This document shows, piece after piece, positions 24,566 through 33,315 of a stretch of 57,551 bases of DNA; within the stretch, counting starts at the first letter, position 1; every line of letters starts with the position of its first letter. Both the position numbers and the translations under genes were made by a program. Where the stretch lies: the NCBI RefSeq assembly GCF_011250565.1, contig NZ_JAANMS010000031.1, positions 1 to 57,551 of the forward strand, given 5' to 3'. This DNA is from Nocardioides sp. IC4_145. Lineage in GTDB: Bacteria; Actinomycetota; Actinomycetes; Propionibacteriales; Nocardioidaceae. The notes under the pieces were generated by a model. It saw nothing but the letters and a program-made list of their open reading frames with translations, had not been told where the DNA came from and ran no database searches.

Positions 24566-24934
24566 TCAGCTGACGCCGAGCAGGTCGACGACGAAGATCA
24601 GCGTCTCGCCGGGCTTGATGACGCCGCCGGCGCCCCGGTCGCCGTAGCCCAGGTGCGGCGGGATGACGAGCTGGCGGCGGCCGCCGACCTTCATCCCCTG
24701 CACGCCGGTGTCCCAGCCGGAGATGACCTGGCCGATGCCGAGGCGGAAGCGCAGCGGCTCGCCGCGGTTGTACGACGCGTCGAACTCCTCGCCGGTGGAG
24801 TGGGCGACGCCCACGTAGTGCACCTCGACGGTGTTGCCGGCGGCCGCCTCCCGGCCGTCGCCGACGGTGACGTCGGTGATCTGCAGGTCGGTCGGCGGGT
24901 CGAAGTCGGGGAAGTCGATCTCGGGCTTGTCCAT
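24566..24934 (-). CDS. FKBP-type peptidyl-prolyl isomerase
   Basis: A 122-residue single FKBP domain. It has VHYVGVAHSTGEEFDASYNRG, the active-site core FRLGIGQVISGWDTGVQGMKVG, and IPPHLGYGDRGAGGVI with the usual Tyr and Ile. There is no signal peptide, so it is cytosolic. It isomerises Xaa-Pro bonds and may act as a folding helper. ATG 24934 lies five bases after the stop of the small membrane protein gene, so it probably ends the operon starting at 27549 or 26662. Confidence 0.93.
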   Translation of the reverse strand: MDKPEIDFPDFDPPTDLQITDVTVGDGREAAAGNTVEVHYVGVAHSTGEEFDASYNRGEPLRFRLGIGQVISGWDTGVQGMKVGGRRQLVIPPHLGYGDRGAGGVIKPGETLIFVVDLLGVS

Positions 24935-24939
24935 GCGGC

Positions 24940-25362
24940 TCACCCTACGGCGGCCACGAGTGCGGCCGGCACGGCGGCGACCGCGGCCACCGCGCGGGCC
25001 CGGTCCGCGGCGAGCAGGCGGCGCACCAGCCGCGGGTCGGGGCCGGTGCGCGCGAGCCGGCCGTGCAGGGGAGCGGCGAGCAGGGCCGTGGTGCCGAGGG
25101 CGACCGCGCTCGCGGCCGCGGCCGCCACGACCGCCGGCCCCGGGTCGGCCAGCGCCCACCCGCAGGCGGTCAGCACGGCGGCGTACACGACGGCGACGAG
25201 GGGCGCGATCGTGCGGCTGTGCCGTGCGTGCTCCCGGGGCCAGGCTGCGGGTGCGGTGTCGGCGAGGCGGGGGTAGACGAGCGCGGTCACCGTCAGCTGG
25301 AAGCCGGCGTGCAGGGCGGTCGCGCCGACCAGCAGCGCCTCAGGCGCCGTCGGCACGCGCAC
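24940..25362 (-). CDS. Small four-helix membrane protein, unknown
   Basis: A protein of 138-140 residues with about four membrane helices. It opens with ALLVGATALHAGFQLTVTALVYPRL, then a charged loop, HSRTIAPLVAVVYAAVL, and a very Ala-rich C-terminal half. I recognise similarity in layout to DUF1772-like proteins but do not claim the family. Start is GTG 25362 or GTG 25356; both are inside the end of the flavoenzyme gene (stop 25340), so expression is coupled to it. Confidence 0.6.
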   Translation of the reverse strand: MRVPTAPEALLVGATALHAGFQLTVTALVYPRLADTAPAAWPREHARHSRTIAPLVAVVYAAVLTACGWALADPGPAVVAAAAASAVALGTTALLAAPLHGRLARTGPDPRLVRRLLAADRARAVAAVAAVPAALVAAVG

Positions 25363-26662
25363 GGTCCAGGCTCGTGAGCACGGCCCGGGCGGCGCGCTGA
25401 CCACTGACGAGCGCGCCCTGGATCGAGGCGGTGTCGCGGTGGTCGCCGCAGACGAGGAGCCCCGGACGCACGACGACGGGCCGCCGGGCCGTGAACGGCA
25501 CCGGCTGTGCGGGCAGCGCGTGCGGCACCTCGTGCCGGGCGACCTCGCTCCAACCGACGGAGCCGATCCCGAGCAGGTCGGCCGCGTGCCGGCGCATCCG
25601 GCCCTCCGAGGGCACCGCGACACCCCGGCGCAGCAGCGCGGAGGCCTGGACGAGGTGCCTCCCCGACGGGGCGTACGTCGGCGCCGCGGCCGACACGACG
25701 GCCGTGTTGACCACGGGGCCGGTGGGTCGCGTGCGGGCGTCGACGGCGAGGACGCCGGGCGCGTGGCGGTCGCGGCGTCCCCCGAGGTCCTCGACCTCCC
25801 ACCACTGGGTGACCACGCCCCGGGGCGACGGGGCCGGGGTGCCAGTGAGCCGGGAGGCGGTGAGGCCGTCGGTGGCGACGACCACCGACCGCGCGCGGGT
25901 GGTGCCGGCGGGGGTGAGCAGCACGGGGTGGGCGCCGGTGGTGTCGACGCCCTCGACCGGCGTGCGCAGCCGGACCCGGTCACCGAGGCCGGCGGCCAGC
26001 TGGGCGGGGAGCGCGGCCATGCCGGCGGCCGGCAGCGCGGGCGTGCCGGCCGCGAAGGTGCGGGCCAGGAGCAGCGCGTAGGCGTCGGCGGTCGTGCCGG
26101 GGCCGTCGAGGAGGACCCCGGCGAGGAACCGCTCGAGCACGGTCCGCAGCAGGCCCGAGGCGCCCGCCCGGTCCAGCGAGTCGCGCAGGGTGACGTCGCC
26201 GCGGCGCGGGGTCACCCGGTCGGCCAGGCCGCGTCCCGGGCCGACGAGCGGGCGGGCCCAGCGCAGCAGCGCGAGCACCTCGCGCGGACGGACCGCGACG
26301 GACCGGGCGGTGCGCCGGGTGAGCCCGAGCTCGCGCAGCGGGTCGGCGAGCAGCTCGGCGCCACCCCCGGCGCCGTCCTCGGCGCCGTCGGTGCGCGCGA
26401 GGACGCCGGCGGGGAACGGCTGCAGGCCCAGCGCGTCGGTGTCCACCCACCGCCGCACGGCCGGGTACGCGGGGTTGAGCAGCTGGAAGCCGTGGTCGAC
26501 GAGGAACCCGTCGACGCGGTCGGTGCGCACCCGGCCGCCGACCCGGCCCGTCGCCTCGAGCACGACCACGTCCAGCCCGGCGTCGACCAGCGCGCGGGCG
26601 CAGCGCAGGCCGGCGAGCCCGGCTCCCACGACGACGACGTCGGCCTCGGCGTTCGCGTGCAC
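25340..26662 (-). CDS. FAD-dependent oxidoreductase (CrtI/amine-oxidase-like)
   Basis: A 440-residue flavoprotein. The N-terminal dinucleotide-binding motif VVVGAGLAGLRCARAL is followed by LEATGRVGGRVRT, the typical amine oxidase/phytoene desaturase/protoporphyrinogen oxidase start. It ends with PGLLVCGDHRDTASIQGALVSG, the C-terminal FAD-binding motif. Substrate is not readable; with a DICT-domain MerR regulator 18 bases upstream, an isoprenoid or carotenoid-related role is a reasonable guess. GTG 26662 is the start closest to the FAD motif. Confidence 0.82.
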   Translation of the reverse strand: MHANAEADVVVVGAGLAGLRCARALVDAGLDVVVLEATGRVGGRVRTDRVDGFLVDHGFQLLNPAYPAVRRWVDTDALGLQPFPAGVLARTDGAEDGAGGGAELLADPLRELGLTRRTARSVAVRPREVLALLRWARPLVGPGRGLADRVTPRRGDVTLRDSLDRAGASGLLRTVLERFLAGVLLDGPGTTADAYALLLARTFAAGTPALPAAGMAALPAQLAAGLGDRVRLRTPVEGVDTTGAHPVLLTPAGTTRARSVVVATDGLTASRLTGTPAPSPRGVVTQWWEVEDLGGRRDRHAPGVLAVDARTRPTGPVVNTAVVSAAAPTYAPSGRHLVQASALLRRGVAVPSEGRMRRHAADLLGIGSVGWSEVARHEVPHALPAQPVPFTARRPVVVRPGLLVCGDHRDTASIQGALVSGQRAARAVLTSLDRARADGA

Positions 26663-26679
26663 GGCCGGCTCGCCCTGCC

Positions 26680-27549
26680 TCAGCCGCGGCCGAAGCGGTC
26701 GACGTACGCGACCACCCGGTTGAAGAGGGTGGAGACCGTCGCCAGGTCCACGACCCGCGGCGCCGGGTCGTCGGCCAGCTCGAAGAGGACCGGCCGGGCC
26801 TCCTCGACGCCGACGTCGGCGGCGACGCGGGCGCAGACGCGGGCGGCGTCGCGCACGGCCCGTGGGTCGACGCCCCAGACCGCCTCGAAGACGCGATCCC
26901 GGTCGGGCACGCCGTCCTGGCCGGGCAGCTCCCAGGCGGCCAGCACGGCCGGCAGGTCGGCGGAGTCGCACACCACGGTCCACTCGCGGCGCAGCGGCGA
27001 GTCCTCGGCCAGCGGCACGTGGTGCACGTGGGTGGCGTGGGGGTCCGGCGCGCCGGCGGCCAGCGCGAAGGCCGCCCGCGAGACCCGGGCGAGCTCCTCC
27101 CAGCGGCGTGCGGCGGGGGCGTAGAACCGTTCGTCCTGGAACGACCCGAAGAGCGTCGCCCGCTCGGCCCGGGCGCAGAACTCGTCCTCGATCGCCCACG
27201 ACAGCGCGAGCAGCGTCGCCTTCGTCAGCCGCTGCGGCTGGAGGTGGGGGTGGCGCCGTCGCAGCTCGGCGAAGACCGAGTCCGGCGTCGGCGCCGCGGC
27301 CGCGCGGACCTGCTCGACGGCCTGGCTGATCGCCCGGTCCAGCCGCACCCCCTCCTCGCGGCGCCGCACGACCTCGCGCACCGCCTCGACGTCGGCCTCG
27401 GCATACCGCCGGTGCCCGGACTCCCGGCGCACCGGCTCGGGGAACCCGTGCCGCGTCTCCCACATCCGCAGCGTCGCTGGGGCCACCCCGGTCCGCTCGG
27501 CCAGGTCCCCGATGGTCAGCCCGGCGCCGGAACGCAACAGGTTGTTCAT
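26680..27549 (-). CDS. MerR-family regulator with DICT sensory domain
   Basis: A 289-residue protein. Residues 10-80 are a MerR winged helix (IGDLAERTGVAPATLRMWETRHG, SGHRRYAEADV). Residues about 120-280 match the DICT domain (PF10069): LLALSWAIEDEF, LFGSFQDERFY and the WTVVCDSADLPAVLAAWE segment. DICT domains are predicted sensors seen next to light- and carotenoid-linked regulators. The gene leads an operon with the flavoenzyme and the small membrane protein. ATG 27549. Confidence 0.85.
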   Translation of the reverse strand: MNNLLRSGAGLTIGDLAERTGVAPATLRMWETRHGFPEPVRRESGHRRYAEADVEAVREVVRRREEGVRLDRAISQAVEQVRAAAAPTPDSVFAELRRRHPHLQPQRLTKATLLALSWAIEDEFCARAERATLFGSFQDERFYAPAARRWEELARVSRAAFALAAGAPDPHATHVHHVPLAEDSPLRREWTVVCDSADLPAVLAAWELPGQDGVPDRDRVFEAVWGVDPRAVRDAARVCARVAADVGVEEARPVLFELADDPAPRVVDLATVSTLFNRVVAYVDRFGRG

Positions 27550-27600
27550 GTCCGTAGACGTTACCTCAACAACCGAAGGGGAAACTTCGACATCCCGCGC

Positions 27601-28032
27601 TCAGGTCTGGTGCACGTAGCTGTCGAGCTGGTCGCGCTCGAACTGGAGCTGGTCGATCTTGTGCTTGACGACGTCGCCGATGCTCACGATGCCGACCAGT
27701 CGGCCGTCCTCGACGACCGGGACGTGGCGGATGCGCCGGTCGGTCATGGTCCGCATCAGCTCGTCGAGCCCGGTCTCGGGTCCGCAGGTCTCGACGACCG
27801 CGGTCATGATCGCGCCGACCGTGGCGTCGACCACGGTGCCGTCGGCGTGGAGGCGGCGCACGACGTCGCGCTCGCTGACGATGCCGTCCAGCGACGTGCC
27901 ATCGGTGCTGACGACGAGGGCGCCGACGTTGTGCTCGGCGAGCGCGGCGACCAGCTCGCGGACGTCCGCGTCGGGGTGGATGGTGACCACGTCGGCGCGT
28001 GGCTTGCTGTCGAGGACCTCGCTGATGCGCAT
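27601..28032 (-). CDS. CBS-domain pair protein
   Basis: A 143-residue protein made of two CBS motifs (residues about 8-62 and 75-128). It has VVTIHPDADVRELVAALAEHN, GIVSERDVVRRL, and then IRHVPVVEDGRLVGIVSIGDV. Such stand-alone Bateman modules bind adenine nucleotides; stress-related 'Hrp1-like' members are common in actinobacteria. The C-terminal 18 residues are polar (QLQFERDQLDSYVHQT). ATG 28032 is preceded by GGGAGG at six bases. Confidence 0.9.
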   Translation of the reverse strand: MRISEVLDSKPRADVVTIHPDADVRELVAALAEHNVGALVVSTDGTSLDGIVSERDVVRRLHADGTVVDATVGAIMTAVVETCGPETGLDELMRTMTDRRIRHVPVVEDGRLVGIVSIGDVVKHKIDQLQFERDQLDSYVHQT

Positions 28033-28115
28033 GGTCGACCTCCCGTGACGAGTCCCTCGACGGTACTCCCGAGCCCGCTCGTGTAAAGGCCTCCGCGAGC
28101 AGGACCCGGGGTGGT

Positions 28116-29027
28116 TCAGTCGAGCGGCAGGTCGCCGGCCCCGCTCGGCCGGCGCCGGGACCGCAGGTCGGAGACCGAGCCGGGGCCGGAGCGCGGCCAG
28201 TCCGGGTCGTCGGGGTCGCCGCCGAGGTCGGGCAGCGCGCCGAGGAACGACATGGCCGCGTCGTGCAGGTGGCCGTTCGAGGCGAGCGCGTTGCCGCCGA
28301 ACGGGCCGTCGGTGCCGTCGAGGGAGGTGAACCGGCCGCCGGCCTCGCGCACGATCACGTCGAGGGCGGCCATGTCGTAGACCTCGAGCTCGGGCTCGGC
28401 GGCGATGTCCACGGCCCCCTCGGCGAGCAGCATGTAGGACCAGAAGTCGCCGTAGGCGCGGGTGCGCCACACGCGCCGCATCAGCGACAGCAGGTCCTCG
28501 AGCCGGCCGCGCTCGTCCCAGCCGGAGAGGGAGGAGTACGACAGCGACGCGTCCTCCAGGCGGCGTACGTCGGAGACCCGGCAGGGCGTCGCCTTGAGCA
28601 GCGACCGGCCGGTCCAGGCGCCGCCGCCGGCCGACGCCCACCAGCGGCGCTGGAGCTGGGGCGCGGACACGACGCCCACGACGACCTCGTCGTCCACGAC
28701 GAGCGAGATGAGCGTGGCCCAGACGGGCACGCCGCGGACGAAGTTCTTGGTGCCGTCGATGGGGTCGACGATCCACCGCCGCTGGCTGTGGCCGGTGGAG
28801 CCCTGCTCCTCGCCGGTGACCGCGTCGCGGGAGCGGACCCGCGACAGCGTCCGCCGGATCCCCTCCTCGACGGCCTGGTCGGCATCGGTCACGGGGGTCA
28901 GGTCCGGCTTGCTCATCACGTGCAGGTCGAGCGCCTTGAACCGCGCCATGGTCAGCGAGTCGGCGTCGTCGGCGAGCACGTGCGCGAGGCGCAGGTCGTC
29001 GGTGTAGTCGGGGTGCGGGGTGGCCAC
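28116..29027 (-). CDS. hisN: Histidinol-phosphatase, IMPase-type
   Basis: A 303-residue inositol monophosphatase-fold enzyme. It has the metal-binding Glu in VTGEEQG, WIVDPIDGTKNFVRG, and a C-terminal Asp in ELEVYDMAALD. The family also hydrolyses inositol phosphates. HisN is favoured because the actinobacterial histidinol-phosphatase (M. tuberculosis Rv3137 type) is of this fold and the gene is commonly near aroA-rsgA, as here. It would perform the penultimate histidine step. GTG 29027 is used; earlier starts add an unrelated stretch. A Pro/Arg-rich tail follows the domain. Confidence 0.82.
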   Translation of the reverse strand: MATPHPDYTDDLRLAHVLADDADSLTMARFKALDLHVMSKPDLTPVTDADQAVEEGIRRTLSRVRSRDAVTGEEQGSTGHSQRRWIVDPIDGTKNFVRGVPVWATLISLVVDDEVVVGVVSAPQLQRRWWASAGGGAWTGRSLLKATPCRVSDVRRLEDASLSYSSLSGWDERGRLEDLLSLMRRVWRTRAYGDFWSYMLLAEGAVDIAAEPELEVYDMAALDVIVREAGGRFTSLDGTDGPFGGNALASNGHLHDAAMSFLGALPDLGGDPDDPDWPRSGPGSVSDLRSRRRPSGAGDLPLD

Positions 29028-29082
29028 GGACGCACAGGCTACTTTCAGCAACCGGCGCGCGGTGTGGTGCAACATTCAATCC

Positions 29083-29532
29083 ATGGAGATCAACGGCCTC
29101 CCGCTGCACGCCCTCGTCGTCCACGCCGCCGTCGTGCTCGGCCCGGTCTCGGCCCTGTTCGGCGTCGCGTACGCCGCGGTCCCGCGGTGGCGCGACTGGA
29201 TCCGCTGGCCGATGGTCGTGCTTGTGGTGCCGGCCGCGGTCGCGGTGTGGATCGCGTACTTCTCCGGCGAGCAGCTCACCGAGGCCAACCAGTACGGCGG
29301 CCCGCTGCTCGAGCTCATCGAGACCCACGAGTCGCGCGCCGAGGTGTTCCGGCTGGTGGTGGCCGCCTTCGCCGTGGTGGCCGTCGCGGCCGCGGCGCTC
29401 CACCGGCGCGTCGGGGCGGTCCGCTGGCTGCTCGCGGCGCTGCTGGCCGTCACCGGCGTCGCCACGGTCGTGTACGCCGTGCTGACGGGCGACGCCGGCG
29501 CCCAGGTCGCGTGGTACGGCGTCGAGGGCTGA
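29083..29532 (+). CDS. DUF2231 membrane protein
   Basis: A 149-residue protein with four membrane helices of the DUF2231 family (PF09990). MEINGLPLHALVVHAAVVLGP carries the conserved PLHxxxVHxxxxL, then a SGEQL loop, HESRAEVFR, and two C-terminal helices. Family members are predicted to be cytochrome-like membrane proteins, but that is unproven. ATG 29083. It is divergent from hisN and convergent with the diiron protein; a hairpin at 29555 separates them. Confidence 0.85.
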   Translation: MEINGLPLHALVVHAAVVLGPVSALFGVAYAAVPRWRDWIRWPMVVLVVPAAVAVWIAYFSGEQLTEANQYGGPLLELIETHESRAEVFRLVVAAFAVVAVAAAALHRRVGAVRWLLAALLAVTGVATVVYAVLTGDAGAQVAWYGVEG

Positions 29533-29554
29533 CCCACCCGCCTCGTGCTGCCCA

Positions 29555-29574
29555 GCGTGCGCCGGAGCGCACGC
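29555..29574. terminator. Bidirectional hairpin between convergent genes
   Basis: GCGTGCGC-CGGA-GCGCACGC is a perfect 8-bp stem with a 4-base loop, 23 bases after the DUF2231 gene stop and 7 bases beyond the stop of the convergent diiron protein gene. It is probably a shared terminator. Confidence 0.6.
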
Positions 29575-29580
29575 CGGCCA

Positions 29581-30483
29581 TCACGAGGCGAGCGCGACCC
29601 GCTCCCGGGCCAGCTCGAGGCACTCGCGGAACGACCGGACGATGTACGGCGGCACGGCCAGCCCCGCCTCGGCCGCGCCGAGCAGCTCGGCCTCGGTCCG
29701 GGCGACCGTCTGCACGAACTCGTCGGCCGCCTCGGGCGTGCCGATGCCGAGCGCGACCATCATGTCGCCGACGTCGGCCTTCCGGCTGTCGTCGCCGGCC
29801 GCGACCGGGGCGAACGAGACCGCCCGCATCCGTCGCACGAGCCAACGCTGCCACTCCGCCAACCGGGACCACAGGCCGCGCGCCGAGAGCTGGTAGAAGG
29901 CGAAGTGTCCCGGCTCCTGCCGCCGGATGGGCGTGATGATCGTGTCGGCGACGGCGGTCTCGCCCATCTCGACCAGCCCGTCGTGGAGCCGGTGGTAGGC
30001 CAGCAGCGCCGAACGCTCGGTGGTCATCCCCGTCAGGTAGTAGAGCATCCGGACGACGTCCTGGAGCGCGCCGACGTGGGCGAGCGCGCCGACCGCGCGG
30101 ATCTTCGGCGACAGGGTCGTGAGGTCGGTCTGCGCGGGCGGCAGCCCGAGCCGCACCTGCAGCTCGTCGAGCGCGAGCCCGTGGTGGGACTCCTGCGGCT
30201 GCCAGACCTCGCGGTAGAAGTACCGGTCCACGTCGGGCGCGTGCGGCAGCAGCACGCCGAGCTCGAGGGTGTTGCGCTCGACCTCGAGCTCGGCGCGGGC
30301 CATGTAGTCCAGCGCCGGCGCGAACCGGGCCACCACCTCGGCGGGTCGGCGCACGGTGAAGTCGCAGGTCGCCAGGTCGATCGGCGGGTGCTCCTCGGCC
30401 AGCCGGTCGACGTGGGCGACGAGCCGGGGCTCGGACCAGGGCAAGGACCGGGGCTGGGACCGGCGGGCGGGGAAGGGAGGCAC
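29581..30483 (-). CDS. Ferritin-like diiron protein (acyl-ACP-desaturase-like)
   Basis: A 300-residue, mostly helical protein with carboxylate-bridged diiron ligands in the right order: Glu in ARAELEVERN, ExxH in QPQESHHGL, Glu in TTERSALLAYH and ExxH in RRQEPGHFA. This matches the ferritin-like/acyl-ACP desaturase superfamily (DesA2/FA_desaturase_2-like). It probably uses a diiron-oxo centre for O2-dependent chemistry, but the substrate is unknown. GTG 30483. It lies between DUF2231 and the thioesterase gene. Confidence 0.78.
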   Translation of the reverse strand: MPPFPARRSQPRSLPWSEPRLVAHVDRLAEEHPPIDLATCDFTVRRPAEVVARFAPALDYMARAELEVERNTLELGVLLPHAPDVDRYFYREVWQPQESHHGLALDELQVRLGLPPAQTDLTTLSPKIRAVGALAHVGALQDVVRMLYYLTGMTTERSALLAYHRLHDGLVEMGETAVADTIITPIRRQEPGHFAFYQLSARGLWSRLAEWQRWLVRRMRAVSFAPVAAGDDSRKADVGDMMVALGIGTPEAADEFVQTVARTEAELLGAAEAGLAVPPYIVRSFRECLELARERVALAS

Positions 30484-30577
30484 GTAGGGCTCTTCGGAGC
30501 AGGCCGCCCGGCGGACTGGTCGAGCCGTGGGGCTCGCTCACGTGCGTGCTCGTCCCGCGGGCGGGTACCCGTGCGCC

Positions 30578-30952
30578 ATGGACACCACCACGACCGGCTT
30601 CATCGACCTCGTCGGCGCCGGCGCGCCCGAGGTCCGCGACGGCAGCGCGCGGCTGGAGGTCGAGGTGGACGAGCGCCACCTGAACCCCGCGGGGACGGTC
30701 CACGGCGGCCTGTTCGCCACGCTGGTCGACACCGTCATGGGGGCGGCGGTGCGCAGCGCCGGCGAGGACCAGGTGCCCGCGACCAGCCAGCTGACCGTGA
30801 CCTACCTACGGCCCGGGAAGCCGGGCACCCTCGTGGTCACCGCGGAGGTCCGCAAGCGGGGGCAGGACCTCACCGTCTGCGAGGCCGGCGTGGAGCAGGA
30901 CGGCAAGGACCTCGTGCACGCGGTCGCGACCTTCGCGCTCCTCGGTCAGTAG
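30578..30952 (+). CDS. Hotdog-fold PaaI-type thioesterase
   Basis: A 124-residue hotdog protein. RHLNPAGTVHGGLFATLVDTVMG is the PaaI/YdiI-type active-site helix with the HGG motif and Asp as general base. QLTVTYLRPGKPG and the hydrophobic C-terminus complete the fold. It hydrolyses an acyl-CoA, usually aromatic or medium-chain. ATG 30578. Its last seven bases overlap the 3' end of rsgA on the other strand. The diiron protein gene is divergent. Confidence 0.88.
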   Translation: MDTTTTGFIDLVGAGAPEVRDGSARLEVEVDERHLNPAGTVHGGLFATLVDTVMGAAVRSAGEDQVPATSQLTVTYLRPGKPGTLVVTAEVRKRGQDLTVCEAGVEQDGKDLVHAVATFALLGQ

Positions 30953-31938
30953 TCCGACGCGCTCCGCGCGGCCAGCAGCCGCCGGAACGAGGAGACCCGC
31001 TCGGGGTCGGCCTGGCCGTCCGCGACCGCCTCGTCGAGGCCGCACTCGGGCTCGTCGCCGCCGTGGGTGCAGCCGCGCGGGCAGTCCTCGGTCATCTCGT
31101 CGAGGTCGGGGAAGGCGCCGATGAGGTGCTCGGGCTCGACGTGCGCGAGCCCGAAGGAGCGGATGCCGGGGGTGTCGATGATCCAGCCGCCCTGCTCGCC
31201 CGGGAGCGCGAGCATGTACGCCGACGTCGAGGTGTGCCGGCCGCGACCGGTGACCGCGTTGACGTGCCCGACCTCGCGGTGGGCGTCCGGCACCAGCGCG
31301 TTGACCAGCGTCGACTTCCCGACGCCGCTGTGCCCGACGAGCACGCTCGTGCGCCCCGCGAGCCGCTCGCGCACCTCGGAGACGTCGCCACCGCGCTGCG
31401 TCACCACCCACGGCACGCCCAGCGACCGGTAGGTCACCAGCAGCGTCTCGGGGTCGCGCAGGTCGGCCTTGGTCAGGCACAGCAGCGGCTGCATGCCGGC
31501 GTCGTACGCCGCCACGAGGGCGCGGTCGATCAGGCGCGGGCGGGGCTCGGGGTCGGCCAGCGCCGTGACCACGACCAGCTGGGAGGCGTTGCTGACGATC
31601 ACCCGCTCGACCGGGTCGTCGTCGTCCGCGGTCCGGCGCAGCACGGTCTCCCGCTCGCGCACCTCGACGATGCGGGCGAGCGACCCGTCCGAGCCGGAGG
31701 TGTCGCCGACGACCCGGACGCGGTCGCCCACGACGACGCCCTTGCGCCCGAGCGGGCGCGCCTTCATCGCCATCACCGTGGCGCCGTCGACGAGCAGCGT
31801 GAACCGCCCGCGGTCCACGGTCACGACGACGCCGTCGACCGCGTCGTCGTACGTCGGGCGGTCCTTGGTGCGCGGCCGCGTGTGGCGACGGGGTCGCTCG
31901 TAGTGCTCGTGGTCGTGGGTGGAGTAGCGGCCCGACAT
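30946..31938 (-). CDS. rsgA: Ribosome small-subunit-dependent GTPase RsgA
   Basis: A 330-residue RsgA (YjeQ). An N-terminal OB fold (residues about 35-110) precedes the circularly permuted GTPase domain, in which the G4 LTKADL comes before the G1 P-loop GHSGVGKST and the G3 DTPG. A C-terminal zinc knuckle has CPRGCTH and EPEC. It acts in late 30S maturation. ATG 31938 lies nine bases after the aroA stop, so aroA and rsgA form one operon. The N-terminus is His/Arg-rich. Confidence 0.96.
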   Translation of the reverse strand: MSGRYSTHDHEHYERPRRHTRPRTKDRPTYDDAVDGVVVTVDRGRFTLLVDGATVMAMKARPLGRKGVVVGDRVRVVGDTSGSDGSLARIVEVRERETVLRRTADDDDPVERVIVSNASQLVVVTALADPEPRPRLIDRALVAAYDAGMQPLLCLTKADLRDPETLLVTYRSLGVPWVVTQRGGDVSEVRERLAGRTSVLVGHSGVGKSTLVNALVPDAHREVGHVNAVTGRGRHTSTSAYMLALPGEQGGWIIDTPGIRSFGLAHVEPEHLIGAFPDLDEMTEDCPRGCTHGGDEPECGLDEAVADGQADPERVSSFRRLLAARSASDY

Positions 31939-31947
31939 GCGCGCGTC

Positions 31948-33228
31948 CTACCCCAGCAGCCCGGCCCAGAAGCCGGCGAAGTCGGGGAAGGTCTTGCCGG
32001 TCGTCGCGACGTCCTCGACGAGGACGCCGTCGACCGCGGCGCCGACGACGACGCCGGCGTGGGCCATCCGGTGGTCGGCGTAGGTGCGGAACACGCCGCC
32101 GTGCAGCGGTGCCGGGCGCAGCTCGAGCCCGTCGGGGTGCTCGGTGACGTCGGCCCCCAGCCGGCCGAGCTCGGTCGCGAGCGCGGCGAGCCGGTCGGTC
32201 TCGTGGCCGCGGATGTGGGCGATGCCGCGCAGGTGGGACGGCGTGGTGGCCAGCGCGCAGAGCGCCGCGACCGCCGGCGCGAGCTCGCCGACGTCGTGCA
32301 GGTCGAGGTCCACACCCTGCAGCTCGTCGGGGCCGGTCACGGTCAGCCCGGCGTCGTGGAGGGAGACCTCGCAGCCCATCGCGGCGAGGATGCCGCGGAG
32401 CGCGTCGCCCGCCTGCGTGGTGTGCGCCGGCCAGTCGCGCACGGTCACGGTGCCACCGGAGAGCGCGGCGAGCGCCAGGAACGGCGCGGCGTTGGAGAGG
32501 TCCGGCTCGATGAGGTGGTCGACGGCCCGGATCGGCCCGGGCGCGACGGTCCACCGGTCCGCGTCGGCGTCGTCGACCTCGACCCCGTGCTGGCGGAGCA
32601 TCGTGACGGTCATGTCGATGTGGGGGAGCGAGGGCACCGGCGCGCCCTCGTGCCGGACGTCGACGCCGCGCTCGTAGCGGGCACCGGCCAGCAGCAACGC
32701 GGAGATGAACTGGGAGGACGCCGACGCGTCGACCACGACCGTCCCGCCCGGCACCGAGCCGGTCCCGCGGACCGCGAACGGCAGGGCGTCGCCGGCGACG
32801 TCGATCCCCAGCGTGCGGAGCGCCCCGAGCACCTCGCCGACCGGCCGCTTCCGCATGTGCGGGTCGCCGTCGAAGGACACCGTCCCGGTCGAGAGGCCCG
32901 CCACCGGCGGCACGAACCGCATGACGGTGCCGGCCAGGCCGCAGTCGACACCCGTGTCGCCGGCCAGCGCGCCGGGGGTGACGCGCCAGTCCTCGCCGGT
33001 GGTGTCGACGTGCGCCCCCAACGACGTCAGCGCCGCCGCCATCAGCGAGGTGTCCCGCGACCGCAGGGCACGGCGTACGACCGAGGGGCCGTCGGCGACG
33101 GCGGCCAGCACCAGCGCCCGGTTGGTCAGCGACTTGCTGCCCGGCAGCGTCACGGTGGCCTCGACCGGACGGCGCGCGCGGGGCGCGGGCCAGGGGTCCT
33201 CGACGGCGGCGCGCGCAGGGTCGGTCAC
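31948..33228 (-). CDS. aroA: 3-phosphoshikimate 1-carboxyvinyltransferase (EPSP synthase)
   Basis: A 426-residue EPSP synthase, the sixth step of the shikimate pathway. It has [16 protein letters not shown], then [19 protein letters not shown], the catalytic [11 protein letters not shown] and the TYADHRMAH segment. These are class-I-like features. The GTG at 33228 precedes the first conserved residues by about 24 codons. It heads a two-gene operon with rsgA, and is divergent from the SRAP gene with an 87-base gap. Confidence 0.96.
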   Translation of the reverse strand: MTDPARAAVEDPWPAPRARRPVEATVTLPGSKSLTNRALVLAAVADGPSVVRRALRSRDTSLMAAALTSLGAHVDTTGEDWRVTPGALAGDTGVDCGLAGTVMRFVPPVAGLSTGTVSFDGDPHMRKRPVGEVLGALRTLGIDVAGDALPFAVRGTGSVPGGTVVVDASASSQFISALLLAGARYERGVDVRHEGAPVPSLPHIDMTVTMLRQHGVEVDDADADRWTVAPGPIRAVDHLIEPDLSNAAPFLALAALSGGTVTVRDWPAHTTQAGDALRGILAAMGCEVSLHDAGLTVTGPDELQGVDLDLHDVGELAPAVAALCALATTPSHLRGIAHIRGHETDRLAALATELGRLGADVTEHPDGLELRPAPLHGGVFRTYADHRMAHAGVVVGAAVDGVLVEDVATTGKTFPDFAGFWAGLLG

Positions 33229-33315
33229 GGGCCGCACTCTAGTCGGGGGCGCGCGCCCCGCACCGCCCTCACCGCTCGGCCGCCGCAGGGGGCGGACGCC
33301 ACTAGGGTGGCGCGC

